A DNA stretch of 64,000 nt from Muricauda sp. SCSIO 64092. Its GTDB lineage: Bacteria; Bacteroidota; Bacteroidia; Flavobacteriales; Flavobacteriaceae. Position numbers and translations under genes: made by a program. Below the pieces are notes generated by a model. The model worked only from the letters and a program-made list of their open reading frames with translations, had not been told where the DNA came from and searched no databases. The stretch is taken from NCBI RefSeq assembly GCF_023016285.1, contig NZ_CP095413.1, positions 5,408,501 to 5,472,500 of the forward strand, in the 5' to 3' direction. Shown in pieces: positions 1-7,546 of this stretch (its first letter is position 1; each line of letters begins with the position of its first letter).

Positions 1-713
1 GGGTCAACGGCTATAACCAAGGAATTTGGTAAAATCCAGGCAGGTAGTACAGGAACGTTAGGACTTTCGGTTAAAATCATTTTTACCTGTATTACCTGCT
101 TTTTCCATACCACCATCCGTGATACGTTTTAAATGGAAGCAGGTAAAAACCGTCCATTCGAATTTTTCCCATAAGAAAGGCCTGCCTACCGGATACAGAC
201 AGGTCTAAGCGGTGTGCTGCGCACGGGCTGTTTCCCATTTGTCCTATAATTAGCCGTGGCGCCTGTGCTGGGCGTAGTCGAAGCATCAAAACCCATCCGT
301 ATCGAACAGCACCTGCCCAAAAGGCAAGATAGGCGTTCGGGCGTGTTGCCGCGCGCCAACGCTTATGGCCTTCATAAAGGCAAATGCCTTTGCATTTTCT
401 TTTATACACCATTCCCAGCCGCTTGGCCCAGACCAAAAAAGGCTAGCCTTTCGTCCTTTTTCGTAATTCTCGTAAACTGGAAAATCCAGGAAAGATTTTT
501 TCTGGAAATTCCTTGCCCGCGGCAGTCAGGCCCGCAAGTTTGCCTCAAAAGCTTAGGACGATTTTTTGGAAAGTCTAGTAGACTTTTCAAAAAACGGGCC
601 AGATGGTAGCGTTGGCAAAAGAGCATAAATTTCTAAGCACTTGCTTACCCCAATATATTGAGCTTATCAATGAACCCATTTAGCCATTTGAAAAAGTCTA
701 AATGAGTTCAACA
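1..713. other. Non-coding stretch with repeat remnants
   Basis: I see no convincing gene here. Open frames exist on both strands but have poor composition and no recognisable protein motif. The stretch holds several inverted repeats, including a hairpin near 487-506 and a long one at 562-594. It also holds a fragment around 265-284 (core GGGCGTAGTCGAAG) of a short repeat that recurs near 5281-5298 and 54732-54746. It probably represents old intergenic or island-edge sequence downstream of the toxin gene. Confidence 0.5.
562..594. repeat. 33-bp near-perfect inverted repeat
   Basis: Two 16-base arms starting TTTTTTGG and ending TTCAAAAAA surround one central base. They pair along their whole length with one G-U type mismatch. 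The T-run and A-run at the ends would pair with each other. It could be a bidirectional terminator, since it follows the 3' end of the minus-strand toxin gene by about 120 bases, or the remains of a mobile repeat. Confidence 0.5.
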
Positions 714-1211
714 TTAAAACAGTTGTTGAATAGTTTTCATTGATAAAAACATTTTACCGCTATCTGGAAGTTTTATAAAACCATATTTTGTGTAAAAGCT
801 GTCCGCATCTTCATCAATTGGGTCCACAATTACCGCAAATGAGCCAATCTCTTTTGAAACCAAATAACTTCTTTTTAATGCTTCTATTAGAAGTTTCTTT
901 CCAAGACCTTTTCCTTTGAATTTGGTGTCAACAGCTAATCTGCCAAGTAAACTTGTTGGAATTGAAGTATATGATTTGGGAAGTTTTTTCTTAAAGCTTT
1001 CGGGGACCTGTTCAAGAGGGATACTATTATTGGATAGGGTGAAATATCCTTGCACTATTTTGTCTTCCTCAACAAAAACAAAGCAAGCCGATAATTTTCT
1101 CTTAACATCTTGACCTGCTTGTTTTTGAATATAATTGTCGAGCATCTCTTTTCCACAAGAAAACTCTTTTTTGATATGGGAACTATCTAAACTCTCTGTT
1201 AGAAAAATCAT
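714..1211 (-). CDS. GNAT acetyltransferase toxin (TacT/AtaT-like)
   Basis: This 165-residue protein looks like the acetyltransferase half of a GNAT/RHH toxin-antitoxin pair. Known members acetylate the amino acid on charged tRNAs and block translation. What is visible is the family start (hydrophobic strand, then the LDSSHIKKEFSCGKEMLDNY region, where others carry F-x-C-G), the central LLGRLAVDTKFKGKGLGKKL acetyl-CoA loop (R/Q-x-x-G-x-G/A form, residues about 90-110) and the C-terminal FYTKYGFIKLP segment of GNAT folds. The gene overlaps the antitoxin stop by 4 bases, so the two are translationally coupled. Function is assigned from family and pairing; the acetylated tRNA cannot be told from sequence. 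Confidence 0.85.
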   Translation of the reverse strand: MIFLTESLDSSHIKKEFSCGKEMLDNYIQKQAGQDVKRKLSACFVFVEEDKIVQGYFTLSNNSIPLEQVPESFKKKLPKSYTSIPTSLLGRLAVDTKFKGKGLGKKLLIEALKRSYLVSKEIGSFAVIVDPIDEDADSFYTKYGFIKLPDSGKMFLSMKTIQQLF

Positions 1212-1498
1212 TCAGAAACCGCTTCATTGTATTGTTTAGCAGCTTCAATCAAACTTTTATTGGGCTTTTCTGCATTTACAATGGCATCAAAGAAAATTTC
1301 GCTGTCCCTTTGACTTTCAAGGACTCTTTCCCAATCACTAACAATTGACTTTGCTTTTTCCTGGGTAGCGGATATAACAAAATCGGTTAAACTGCGAAAG
1401 CCTCCTAACCTAGCAGCCCTTTCAAAAAAGATTTTCTGCTTCTTAGGTAGTCTGGTATCAAATCTGGCTTTCTCTTCGTTAATCGCTTCTGTTCCCAT
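1208..1498 (-). CDS. DUF1778 ribbon-helix-helix antitoxin (TacA-like)
   Basis: This is a 96-residue antitoxin of the DUF1778/TacA type. The N-terminal part (ARFDTRLPKKQKIFFERAA) has the beta-strand plus helix pattern of ribbon-helix-helix DNA-binding proteins. The C-terminal part (IFFDAIVNAEKPNKSLIEAA) matches the toxin-binding tail of the family. The ATG at 1498 is chosen because a 13-residue upstream extension would be encoded by the palindrome-rich operator. The protein should neutralise the downstream GNAT toxin and repress its own promoter. The stop overlaps the toxin start by 4 bases, with antitoxin first. Confidence 0.85.
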   Translation of the reverse strand: MGTEAINEEKARFDTRLPKKQKIFFERAARLGGFRSLTDFVISATQEKAKSIVSDWERVLESQRDSEIFFDAIVNAEKPNKSLIEAAKQYNEAVSE

Positions 1499-1514
1499 GA
1501 TTATTTTTTTCAAA

Positions 1515-1605
1515 TGTACGTACAGTTTCCGTACCAAGCAACATTTTGTACGCTTTTTTTCCGTACAAATTTATATCTCCCTTTCTTCCAATCAATTGTA
1601 TGTAC
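1515..1605 (-). promoter_or_regulatory. Promoter and GTAC-type operator cluster of the toxin-antitoxin pair
   Basis: A -7 box of the Bacteroidota form TAnnTTTG (TAAATTTG on the minus strand) lies at 1566-1573. Around it the core GTAC recurs: TGTACGTACA (perfect palindrome, 1515-1524), CCGTACC (1529-1534), TTGTACG (1547-1552), CCGTACAA (1561-1568) and TGTATGTACC (1598-1605). One copy overlaps the -7 box. Multiple short sites over the promoter are expected for cooperative autorepression by a ribbon-helix-helix antitoxin. Confidence 0.6.
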
Positions 1606-1870
1606 CAGAATTATTTATAACCGAAGCGTTAAGAAGTAAGTTACTTTTCTTTTTTTCTTGATGCTTCAACGTTGCACAGCAGAGCTAAAAAAGAAACAAC
1701 CTATCCTAACGCCCACCTTGCCTTTCGGACAGGTGCCGTTCGGTACGGGCAAGTATCGGGAACAAGCTTATGATGGTAAAAGTGCTATTTCTCGATACCG
1801 TTTTTATGGGCCCGCCTCAAGAACCGCTCAAATTGAGAAGCCTTTAGCAAAGCCATTTCGGATACTTCCA
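1606..1870. other. Non-coding gap with REP-like inverted repeat
   Basis: No gene is supported here. Near 1753-1798, GTATCGGGAA and TTCTCGATAC face each other. These words also occur in the dispersed repeats at 4001-4132 and 8094-8206, so this is probably a decayed copy of that family. Confidence 0.4.
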
Positions 1871-2623
1871 CTAGTTTTTAAGTTGTCTCTTTAATTCTTC
1901 CATCGATTCCTGCAATTGTTTGAGCAGGCCATGGTTGCTTGTGGGATTCAAATCAAAGGTGAGTTTACTACTGACTTCCCAAATCTCTTGGATTTGAAAG
2001 GGTTTGATGTCATACGGTGGATAATTTTCATTGGTGGATATCAGGGTAATGTTATTGGAGTTCGGTCGTTTTTCAATTTTTTTGACCATAACGGAATCCT
2101 GAAGCACCACCACGTACATTTTATTGGGACTTACATGATCTATATGTTCTATGGCACGGGCCATCACCCAATCATTGGGATACAGATTGGGGAGCATACT
2201 GTCCCCTTCCACCTGAAAACCTCGATAGGTGGCATTACGAAACTCTGGAATGGGGAGGTCAAAAGCGGGTAATTGTTTGTACCAACTGGTGTCCGCAATG
2301 TTTTGGGGATACCCCGCCGCAGCTTTGGCGTTGACCAAAACCATGTTATCATTGTCCTGGCTGTCTACGGTCACTACTTTGGGGATGACACTGGTTTTGG
2401 CAGTATCCAGATGTTTGGCATCACTCTCCCCAAACAACCACAACGGATTTATTTTAAACTGTCGCAACAATTCCGAAACCACCTTACCGGACAATTTGGT
2501 CTTTCCCCGTTCAATATCCGCAGTGGTATTGGAAACCCCCAATAGCTTGGCAAATTCTGCCTGGGTATAGCCCAAATCCCTTCGTATTTCAGAAAACCTT
2601 TTAAGTGTCAATTCATTTTCCAT
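1871..2623 (-). CDS. S24 (LexA/CI-type) self-cleaving repressor
   Basis: This 250-residue protein has an N-terminal XRE helix-turn-helix (about residues 8-58, with LGYTQAEFAKLLGVSNTTADIERGK) and a C-terminal S24 peptidase domain. The self-cleavage parts are visible: an Ala-Gly pair at 103-104 in the KAAAGYP segment, the nucleophile Ser142 in GDSM, and the general base Lys181 in DSVMVKK. Known relatives cleave themselves when RecA is activated by DNA damage. The gene is divergent from a radical SAM DNA-repair gene, and the gap holds four copies of a TTGGAATATTTCCAA palindrome that I infer it binds. The ATG at 2623 is preferred over a TTG two codons upstream. A TATATTTG box ends four bases before the ATG, so the mRNA may be almost leaderless. 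Control of the neighbouring repair genes is inference. Confidence 0.88.
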   Translation of the reverse strand: MENELTLKRFSEIRRDLGYTQAEFAKLLGVSNTTADIERGKTKLSGKVVSELLRQFKINPLWLFGESDAKHLDTAKTSVIPKVVTVDSQDNDNMVLVNAKAAAGYPQNIADTSWYKQLPAFDLPIPEFRNATYRGFQVEGDSMLPNLYPNDWVMARAIEHIDHVSPNKMYVVVLQDSVMVKKIEKRPNSNNITLISTNENYPPYDIKPFQIQEIWEVSSKLTFDLNPTSNHGLLKQLQESMEELKRQLKN

Positions 2624-2626
2624 ACC

Positions 2627-2634
2627 CAAATATA
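2627..2634 (-). promoter_or_regulatory. TATATTTG -7 box for the S24 repressor
   Basis: On the minus strand TATATTTG matches TAnnTTTG. A TTTG lies 18 bases upstream, at the usual -33 spacing. The box ends four bases before the repressor ATG, so transcription probably starts at or beside the start codon. Operator copies overlap the -33 region. Confidence 0.6.
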
Positions 2635-2640
2635 GTGTAT

Positions 2641-2719
2641 TTGGAATATTTCCAAAAATATTTTTGGACTATTTCCATATTTAGGAATATTTCCATACTT
2701 TTGATTGGAATATTTCCAA
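2641..2719. promoter_or_regulatory. Four-site palindromic operator array
   Basis: Four copies of one 15-base palindrome fill the divergent gap: TTGGAATATTTCCAA (2641-2655), TTGGACTATTTCCAT (2664-2678), TAGGAATATTTCCAT (2682-2696) and TTGGAATATTTCCAA (2705-2719). Centre spacings are 23, 18 and 23 bases. The first and fourth copies are identical; the middle two differ at one to three positions. Between the first two lies a further perfect palindrome, CCAAAAATATTTTTGG (2652-2667). The sites cover the promoters of both divergent genes, as expected for autorepression plus control of the repair operon. Confidence 0.75.
2696..2703 (+). promoter_or_regulatory. TACTTTTG -7 box for the radical SAM operon
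   Basis: TACTTTTG fits TAnnTTTG and lies between the third and fourth operators. A start site 5-8 bases downstream would fall inside the fourth operator, giving a leader of about 15 bases. No clear -33 TTTG is seen. Confidence 0.5.
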
Positions 2720-2723
2720 GTAG

Positions 2724-3989
2724 ATGAACTTTGAACGTATTAAGGAGAAACTGAACATTTTGGCGGATGCTGCCAAATATGATGTTTCCTGCGCCAGTAG
2801 CGGAAGTACCAGGATCAACAAGAACAAAGGTCTGGGCAACGCTACCCGCATGGGAATCTGCCATAGTTATACAGAAGATGGCCGTTGTGTTTCCCTTTTA
2901 AAAATATTGCTGACCAATCATTGCATTTATGATTGTGCCTATTGCGTGTCCCGCAGGAGCAACGACATCAAAAGGGCCGGTTTTAGGATTCAGGAAGTAG
3001 TGGATTTGACCATCAACTTCTATCGTAGAAACTATATCGAGGGGCTTTTTTTAAGCTCCGGAATCTTTAAAAGTCCCGACCATACCATGGAACGTTTGGT
3101 CCGTGTGGCCAAAAAATTGAGGGAAGAGGAGAATTTTAATGGTTACATCCATTTAAAGTCCATTCCGGGATGTAGTGACGAATTGATGTACGAGGCCGGG
3201 TTGTATGCGGACCGATTGTCGGTCAACATAGAAATCCCCACCATTTCCGGCCTTAAACTATTGGCACCGGAAAAGGAGCATCAAGACTTTACCAAACCCA
3301 TGCGCAAAGTGAAAAATGAAATTGTCCGGTACCATAATGAACGAAAGCTTATCCGAAGTACCCCAAAATATGCCCCCGCAGGGCAAAGCACACAAATGAT
3401 CGTAGGTGCAACTGGGGAGAGCGATAAGGACATCATGTATTCCGCTACCTATTATTATAAGACCTACAGTATGAAACGGGTCTATTATTCCGGTTATGTC
3501 CCGGTCTTGGAAGATAGTCGTTTGCCTTCCCTAACGGCCAAAGTACCGATGCTTAGGGAGAATAGATTGTATCAAACGGATTGGTTGTTGCGCTTTTATG
3601 GGTTTGCCGTAAATGAACTATTGAACGATGCCCATCCCAATTTGGATGTGGATGTGGATCCCAAGCTTTCCTGGGCCTTGCGGAATTTACATCATTTTCC
3701 CGTGGACATCAATAAGGGGGACAAGCGAATGCTGGCACGGGTACCAGGGTTGGGGATGCAATCCGTTGGGAAGATTTTGAGTGCGAGACGATTTCGAAAA
3801 TTGAACTGGGACCATCTCAAAAAAATGGGGGTGGCCCTCAACCGCGCTAAGTATTTTATGGTGTGTGATTCCCGCCATTGGGAACGCCGCGATTTGGATG
3901 CGGATAAAGTTAAAGGACTGATTTTGCAAAACTCCTCCGGGAAGTTCAGAAATCAGTACGGTCAACAATTGTCATTGTTTAACCAATGA
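2724..3989 (+). CDS. Radical SAM DNA modification/repair protein (TIGR03916 type)
   Basis: This 421-residue protein fits the putative DNA modification/repair radical SAM family that is usually encoded beside a TIGR03915 partner. The iron-sulfur motif is CIYDCAYC (Cys67, Cys71, Cys74; C-x3-C-x2-C), with further cysteines at 23, 46 and 55 that could hold a second cluster. A C-terminal helix-hairpin-helix (LARVPGLGMQSVGKIL, about residues 332-347) suggests DNA binding. The partner gene follows at 4419, and an S24 repressor is divergent upstream. The ATG lies 4 bases after the last operator copy, so repression should be tight. The reaction is not known for this family; a role in repairing or modifying damaged bases is inferred from domains and context. 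Confidence 0.88.
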   Translation: MNFERIKEKLNILADAAKYDVSCASSGSTRINKNKGLGNATRMGICHSYTEDGRCVSLLKILLTNHCIYDCAYCVSRRSNDIKRAGFRIQEVVDLTINFYRRNYIEGLFLSSGIFKSPDHTMERLVRVAKKLREEENFNGYIHLKSIPGCSDELMYEAGLYADRLSVNIEIPTISGLKLLAPEKEHQDFTKPMRKVKNEIVRYHNERKLIRSTPKYAPAGQSTQMIVGATGESDKDIMYSATYYYKTYSMKRVYYSGYVPVLEDSRLPSLTAKVPMLRENRLYQTDWLLRFYGFAVNELLNDAHPNLDVDVDPKLSWALRNLHHFPVDINKGDKRMLARVPGLGMQSVGKILSARRFRKLNWDHLKKMGVALNRAKYFMVCDSRHWERRDLDADKVKGLILQNSSGKFRNQYGQQLSLFNQ

Positions 3990-4000
3990 TTGGAAAATTC

Positions 4001-4132
4001 GTCAATTCGAGTGATTTTATTGGAGTTGAGCGCAGTGAAACTCAGAAAATAGTATGGAGGATAGAATTTTTGAAACATATGCCCGCCTGTTCTCGATACA
4101 ATTCCAACAAGTTGGAACCACTCGAACTGACA
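4001..4132. repeat. REP-like dispersed repeat, copy 1
   Basis: The ends are inverted: GTCAATTCGAGTG at 4001-4013 and CACTCGAACTGAC near 4120-4132, with 12 of 13 positions pairing. Inside are TTGAGCGCAGTGAAAC and TTCTCGATACAATTCCAA. The same words form the copy at 8094-8206. It lies just after the radical SAM gene and may act as an mRNA-end structure, or be a small non-autonomous element. Confidence 0.7.
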
Positions 4133-4156
4133 CGGAAAGTCAAAAATGAGAATACC

Positions 4157-4330
4157 ATGGAGAGAACACTAAGGAAAACGGACTATTTGGAACGCAAGCG
4201 CCAGGCCATTTTGGACATGGGCTATACGTATGTCAGATTTCGAAGTAGGGCGAAAAAGTCGCTGCGAACGCTAAAAAGAATCATGCAAAATAATATAAAT
4301 CATTTCGAATGTCACATAGAGCGCAGTTGA
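4157..4330 (+). CDS. Possible small ORF, 57 residues, unknown
   Basis: An ATG at 4157 opens a 57-codon frame with a basic, coding-like product (…DYLERKRQAILDMGYTYVRFRSR…). It lies between the radical SAM gene and its partner, and the reading frame runs upstream through the REP-like repeat without a stop. The GYTYVRFR stretch faintly recalls the last strand of Vsr/DUF559-type nucleases, but this is too short to assign. The last residues (ECHIERS) come from a repeat fragment. It may be a gene remnant rather than a working gene. Confidence 0.3.
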   Translation: MERTLRKTDYLERKRQAILDMGYTYVRFRSRAKKSLRTLKRIMQNNINHFECHIERS

Positions 4331-4418
4331 AACGGATACGGGAAATCCAGGTTTTTGCCTTCTCTTCAACAGGATTGTGGCGACACACCGAAATGATAAC
4401 ATCAAAAAACAAAATATC

Positions 4419-5225
4419 ATGAAAAACGCAACAATGGATTCCCGCCTACACGGGAACGACAAAAAAACCACACTCATTTACGACGGGAGCTTCAACGGCT
4501 TTCTTACCGCTGTTTTCATTGCCTTTGAAGAAAAATTAAACGTGGCGGACATTCAAAAGAACGGTCAGGCCCAAAATGGACTGTTTTCAGAGAACGAAAC
4601 CATCTTTACCAATGTGGATAAGGCCAAGCGGGTGTGGAATGGGGTCCGTGCCAAAAGCTATAATGCCATTAGCAACATTTACTTTGCCTTTTTAAGTGAA
4701 ACCGAAGGCGTGGAACGGCTTCTTTTTGAATACATCAAAAAATTGATGGCCCAGAAGGGAAAACAGGCCGATTTTTCCGATGGAACCGTTCTGTACATTT
4801 CACAGTTGGCCAGAAAAGTGGGACGCGAAAAACATCGTATGGAAGCCTTTGTCCGTTTTCAGTTGACCAAGGACACTATTTATTTTGCCAATATAGAACC
4901 GGACTTTGATGTATTACCACTAATATCCAAACATTTTCGAAATCGGTATGCCGACCAGCAATGGTTGATTTATGATGTAAAGCGACGTTATGGGATTTTT
5001 TATGATTTGGAAGGGGTAGAAATCGTTTCCCTGAACCTGGACAAAATCCATTTTAACCGTACCCGAAAGAGCAAGGCCTTTACGGATGGGGAATACGAAT
5101 ATCAAGACCTTTGGAACAATTATTTTAAAAGTACCCACATTAAATCGCGAATCAATAGAAAATTACATACGCAACATATCCCTAAACGCTATTGGAAGTA
5201 CCTCTCTGAGAAAAAGGCTGTCTAG
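4419..5225 (+). CDS. TIGR03915/DUF4130 DNA metabolism protein, partner of the radical SAM protein
   Basis: The family core begins at TTLIYDGSFNGFLTAVF and includes VDKAKRVWNGV, AFLSETEGVERLLFEYI and WLIYDVKRRYGIFYD, all typical of the protein that accompanies TIGR03916 radical SAM enzymes, and fused to a uracil-DNA glycosylase in other bacteria. The biochemical role is unknown; base-damage processing is inferred. The N-terminus is unusual: codons 6-15 after the ATG at 4419 come from a dispersed repeat (GGATTCCCGCCT…GGGAACGAC, 4436-4460), giving MDSRLHGND. The ATGs at 4377, 4419 and 4434 are all possible starts; 4419 is a compromise. It probably shares the damage-controlled operon. Confidence 0.8.
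   Translation: MKNATMDSRLHGNDKKTTLIYDGSFNGFLTAVFIAFEEKLNVADIQKNGQAQNGLFSENETIFTNVDKAKRVWNGVRAKSYNAISNIYFAFLSETEGVERLLFEYIKKLMAQKGKQADFSDGTVLYISQLARKVGREKHRMEAFVRFQLTKDTIYFANIEPDFDVLPLISKHFRNRYADQQWLIYDVKRRYGIFYDLEGVEIVSLNLDKIHFNRTRKSKAFTDGEYEYQDLWNNYFKSTHIKSRINRKLHTQHIPKRYWKYLSEKKAV
4434..4466 (+). repeat. Short dispersed repeat (GGATTCCCGCC…GGGAACGAC) at a CDS start
   Basis: The sequence contains the hairpin TCCCG-CCTACA-CGGGA (4439-4454). A longer copy lies at 60352-60402 upstream of the DUF4197 gene. Here it is read through in frame as the N-terminus of the TIGR03915 protein. Confidence 0.6.
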
Positions 5226-5325
5226 ATTTTTCGGTGCTTCCATTATTGTATGTGAACTTTATGAAAGTAAATTAGCGTTCCCTGAGCACAGTCGAAGGGT
5301 GAGGAAAAAACAAGCAATCTAAAAA

Positions 5326-6099
5326 GTGGCTTACAAACAACTCAAATTATGGTTTGACCGGGACTTGGCAGTACTATTGGCCGATAAACTGCTAAGCAAT
5401 GGAGTTCAATTTGACAAAGATGCTTTTGTCCATATCGCTACCCAGGAACTGGATGATCTGGAACTCAAAGGTCGCGTCGAGTATATCGCTGATGCGTTGT
5501 ACCAGCATCTGCCCTTTGATTATCAAGAGGCAATTTCAAAACTAGTTGCCATTCTTGGACCGGAAAATGAAAAGGAAACGGGCATGTTCAAGGAGTTTTA
5601 CTGGGTGATGCCCATTGCCAAATATGTTGAGAAATATGGTTTGGTCGATTTTGATGTTTCCATGCACGCCATTTATGAAATTACCAAACGCAATACCGGG
5701 GAATACACCATTCGTCCCTTTCTGGAAAAGCATCCTGAAAAAACCCTAAGTCTTCTGGAGCAATGGGCAAAGGACCCCAACAAACATGTCCGGCGATTGG
5801 CCAGTGAAGGGGTACGTCCGCGATTGCCCTGGGCAGCAAAATTGGACCAATTTATCCAGGACCCCTCGTCCATTCTCCCCATTTTGGAAAACCTTAAAGA
5901 CGACCCCAGTAAATATGTGCAAAAGTCTGTGGCCAATTGCATCAATGATGTTTTAAAGGACAATACTGAAGTTGGAAAAACACTGATTGAAAGTTGGGTG
6001 CCCAACGCCTCCAAAGAACGGAAATGGATTATAAAACATGCCCTACGGAATTTGGTGAAGGCCAATGCGGATTGGGCAGTTAAGATTGTGGCACAGTAG
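5326..6099 (+). CDS. AlkC-like DNA alkylation repair HEAT-repeat protein
   Basis: The 257-residue all-helical protein resembles the AlkC/AlkD group of DNA glycosylases, which excise alkylated bases using HEAT-like repeats. The clearest match is HVRRLASEGVRPRLPWA (about residues 160-176), a hallmark of the AlkC branch. It is followed by further helix pairs (YVQKSVANCINDVLK; WIIKHALRNLVK). It starts with GTG at 5326, about 100 bases after the TIGR03915 gene; the gap contains a repeat fragment (GAGCACAGTCGAAGG at 5284-5298). Its place after two repair-type genes supports a DNA-damage island. Whether it shares their promoter is not shown by sequence. Confidence 0.82.
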   Translation: MAYKQLKLWFDRDLAVLLADKLLSNGVQFDKDAFVHIATQELDDLELKGRVEYIADALYQHLPFDYQEAISKLVAILGPENEKETGMFKEFYWVMPIAKYVEKYGLVDFDVSMHAIYEITKRNTGEYTIRPFLEKHPEKTLSLLEQWAKDPNKHVRRLASEGVRPRLPWAAKLDQFIQDPSSILPILENLKDDPSKYVQKSVANCINDVLKDNTEVGKTLIESWVPNASKERKWIIKHALRNLVKANADWAVKIVAQ

Positions 6100-6186
6100 A
6101 AAATCGAATGTCCTTCCCGTGCCTAAGCAGTATTGAAAGTTTCTATCCAGGGAATTGGGAGGTCAACCGTTTACACATGACGAACA

Positions 6187-6885
6187 TTAAAGTAAGGATA
6201 AGGCCAGTTCGGCCATCACTTTAAACGAAGCCTCGCGTTCCTTATGACTTAATTGTTCCTTGGTCACCAAAGAATCCGAAATGGTCAATAGGGTCAATGC
6301 TTCTATGCCGTATTTAGCGGCCAGGGTGTAGATACCGGCCGTTTCCATTTCCACGCAGAGTATACCATAATCTGCCCATTTTTTGTAATAGTCGGGGTTG
6401 TCGTCATAAAAAATATCCGAGGACAAGATATTCCCCGCTTTTATAGGAATATTCCGTTCCGTAGCATAGCGAATGGCCTTTTGAAACAGTTCAAAACTGG
6501 CTGTTGGCGCATAATTGGCATGGGGAAATCGGGAAGCATTCACATTGGAGTCCGTGGAGGCCGCCATGGCCACTACAATATCATTGAGCTGTACATCCGC
6601 TTGATAGGAACCTGCGGAGCCTACACGAATAATCTGCTTTACCCCATACTCTTTGACGAGTTCATTGCAATACACCAAGGTGGAGGGAATCCCCATTCCA
6701 CCGCCCTGTACGGATACCTTTTTTCCTTTATAAGTTCCCGTATAGCCCAACATACCGCGAACTTGATTGTAGCAAAAGACCGCTTCCAAAAAGGTCTCTG
6801 CAATCCATTTGGCACGCAACGGATCTCCAGGTAACAATACTGTTGGGGCAATTTCCCCGTCTTTGGCTTCAAGATGTACGGACAT
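6187..6885 (-). CDS. deoD: Purine nucleoside phosphorylase, DeoD type
   Basis: This cytoplasmic enzyme splits purine (deoxy)nucleosides with phosphate into free base and (deoxy)ribose 1-phosphate. The 232-residue protein shows the hexameric DeoD pattern: LLPGDPLRAK near the N-terminus (phosphate site), GGGMGIPS, IIRVGSAGS and the nucleoside-binding VEMETAGIY. Length is normal for the family. It lies 9 bases after deoC in the same direction, and the two would work in sequence: DeoD frees deoxyribose 1-phosphate, and DeoC cleaves the 5-phosphate after mutase action. The mutase is not in this window. Confidence 0.93.
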   Translation of the reverse strand: MSVHLEAKDGEIAPTVLLPGDPLRAKWIAETFLEAVFCYNQVRGMLGYTGTYKGKKVSVQGGGMGIPSTLVYCNELVKEYGVKQIIRVGSAGSYQADVQLNDIVVAMAASTDSNVNASRFPHANYAPTASFELFQKAIRYATERNIPIKAGNILSSDIFYDDNPDYYKKWADYGILCVEMETAGIYTLAAKYGIEALTLLTISDSLVTKEQLSHKEREASFKVMAELALSLL

Positions 6886-6894
6886 AGCGGTTAT

Positions 6895-7536
6895 TTAGGT
6901 TTTGACCAAAATGGGTCCTGAGGAAGTTCCGATTCGGGAAACACCCAGTTCAATATATTGCAGGGCAGCCGATCTATCCCGAATGCCTCCGGACGCTTTT
7001 ATTAGGGCTTTATCGCCCACAATGGATTTCATTAACCGAACATCGTCCAAAGTGGCCCCGCCGGAACCAAAACCTGTGGATGTTTTTACAAAATCGGCAC
7101 CTGCAGTTACCGCAAGGTGGCAGGCCCTTTTCTTTTCATCATCGGTCAGATAACAGGTCTCCAGAATGACCTTCAATACCTTCTCCCTTATCCCTTGCTT
7201 AATTTGGGCGATTTCATGCTGTACGTTGGCATCCCTTCCGGACTTTAACCAGCCAACATTGAGGACCATATCCACTTCGTCCGCGCCCTTATTCACGGCA
7301 TCTTTTGCTTCAAAGATTTTTGCCTCCGTGGTCATGGCTCCCAAAGGAAACCCAATGACCGTTGCTATTTGGGTGGCCTGCCCCTGCAGTTGGTCTACCG
7401 CCAATTCCACATAACAGCCATTTACACAAACGGCCTTAAACTCATAGACAATGGCCTCTTGACACAGTTTTTTAATATCGCCCTCGGTAGCTTGAGGTTT
7501 TAAAAGGGTATGGTCAATATATGGTGCTAAATCCAT
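6895..7536 (-). CDS. deoC: Deoxyribose-phosphate aldolase
   Basis: DeoC cleaves 2-deoxyribose 5-phosphate to glyceraldehyde 3-phosphate and acetaldehyde through a Schiff-base lysine. The 213-residue TIM barrel shows YIDHTLLKP at the N-terminus, EVDMVLNVG in the middle and the catalytic-lysine strand DFVKTSTGFGSGGAT, followed by KASGGIRD. Length and motifs are typical. It sits between a conserved hypothetical gene (10 bases upstream) and deoD (9 bases downstream), so the three form one minus-strand operon for deoxynucleoside breakdown. Confidence 0.93.
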   Translation of the reverse strand: MDLAPYIDHTLLKPQATEGDIKKLCQEAIVYEFKAVCVNGCYVELAVDQLQGQATQIATVIGFPLGAMTTEAKIFEAKDAVNKGADEVDMVLNVGWLKSGRDANVQHEIAQIKQGIREKVLKVILETCYLTDDEKKRACHLAVTAGADFVKTSTGFGSGGATLDDVRLMKSIVGDKALIKASGGIRDRSAALQYIELGVSRIGTSSGPILVKT

Positions 7537-7546
7537 TAACGGTCAA

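Noticed and set aside
1..700. Genes on either strand at the left edge
   Set aside because: The frames of about 115 codons lie over palindromic repeat fragments, have no protein motif and overlap each other on opposite strands.
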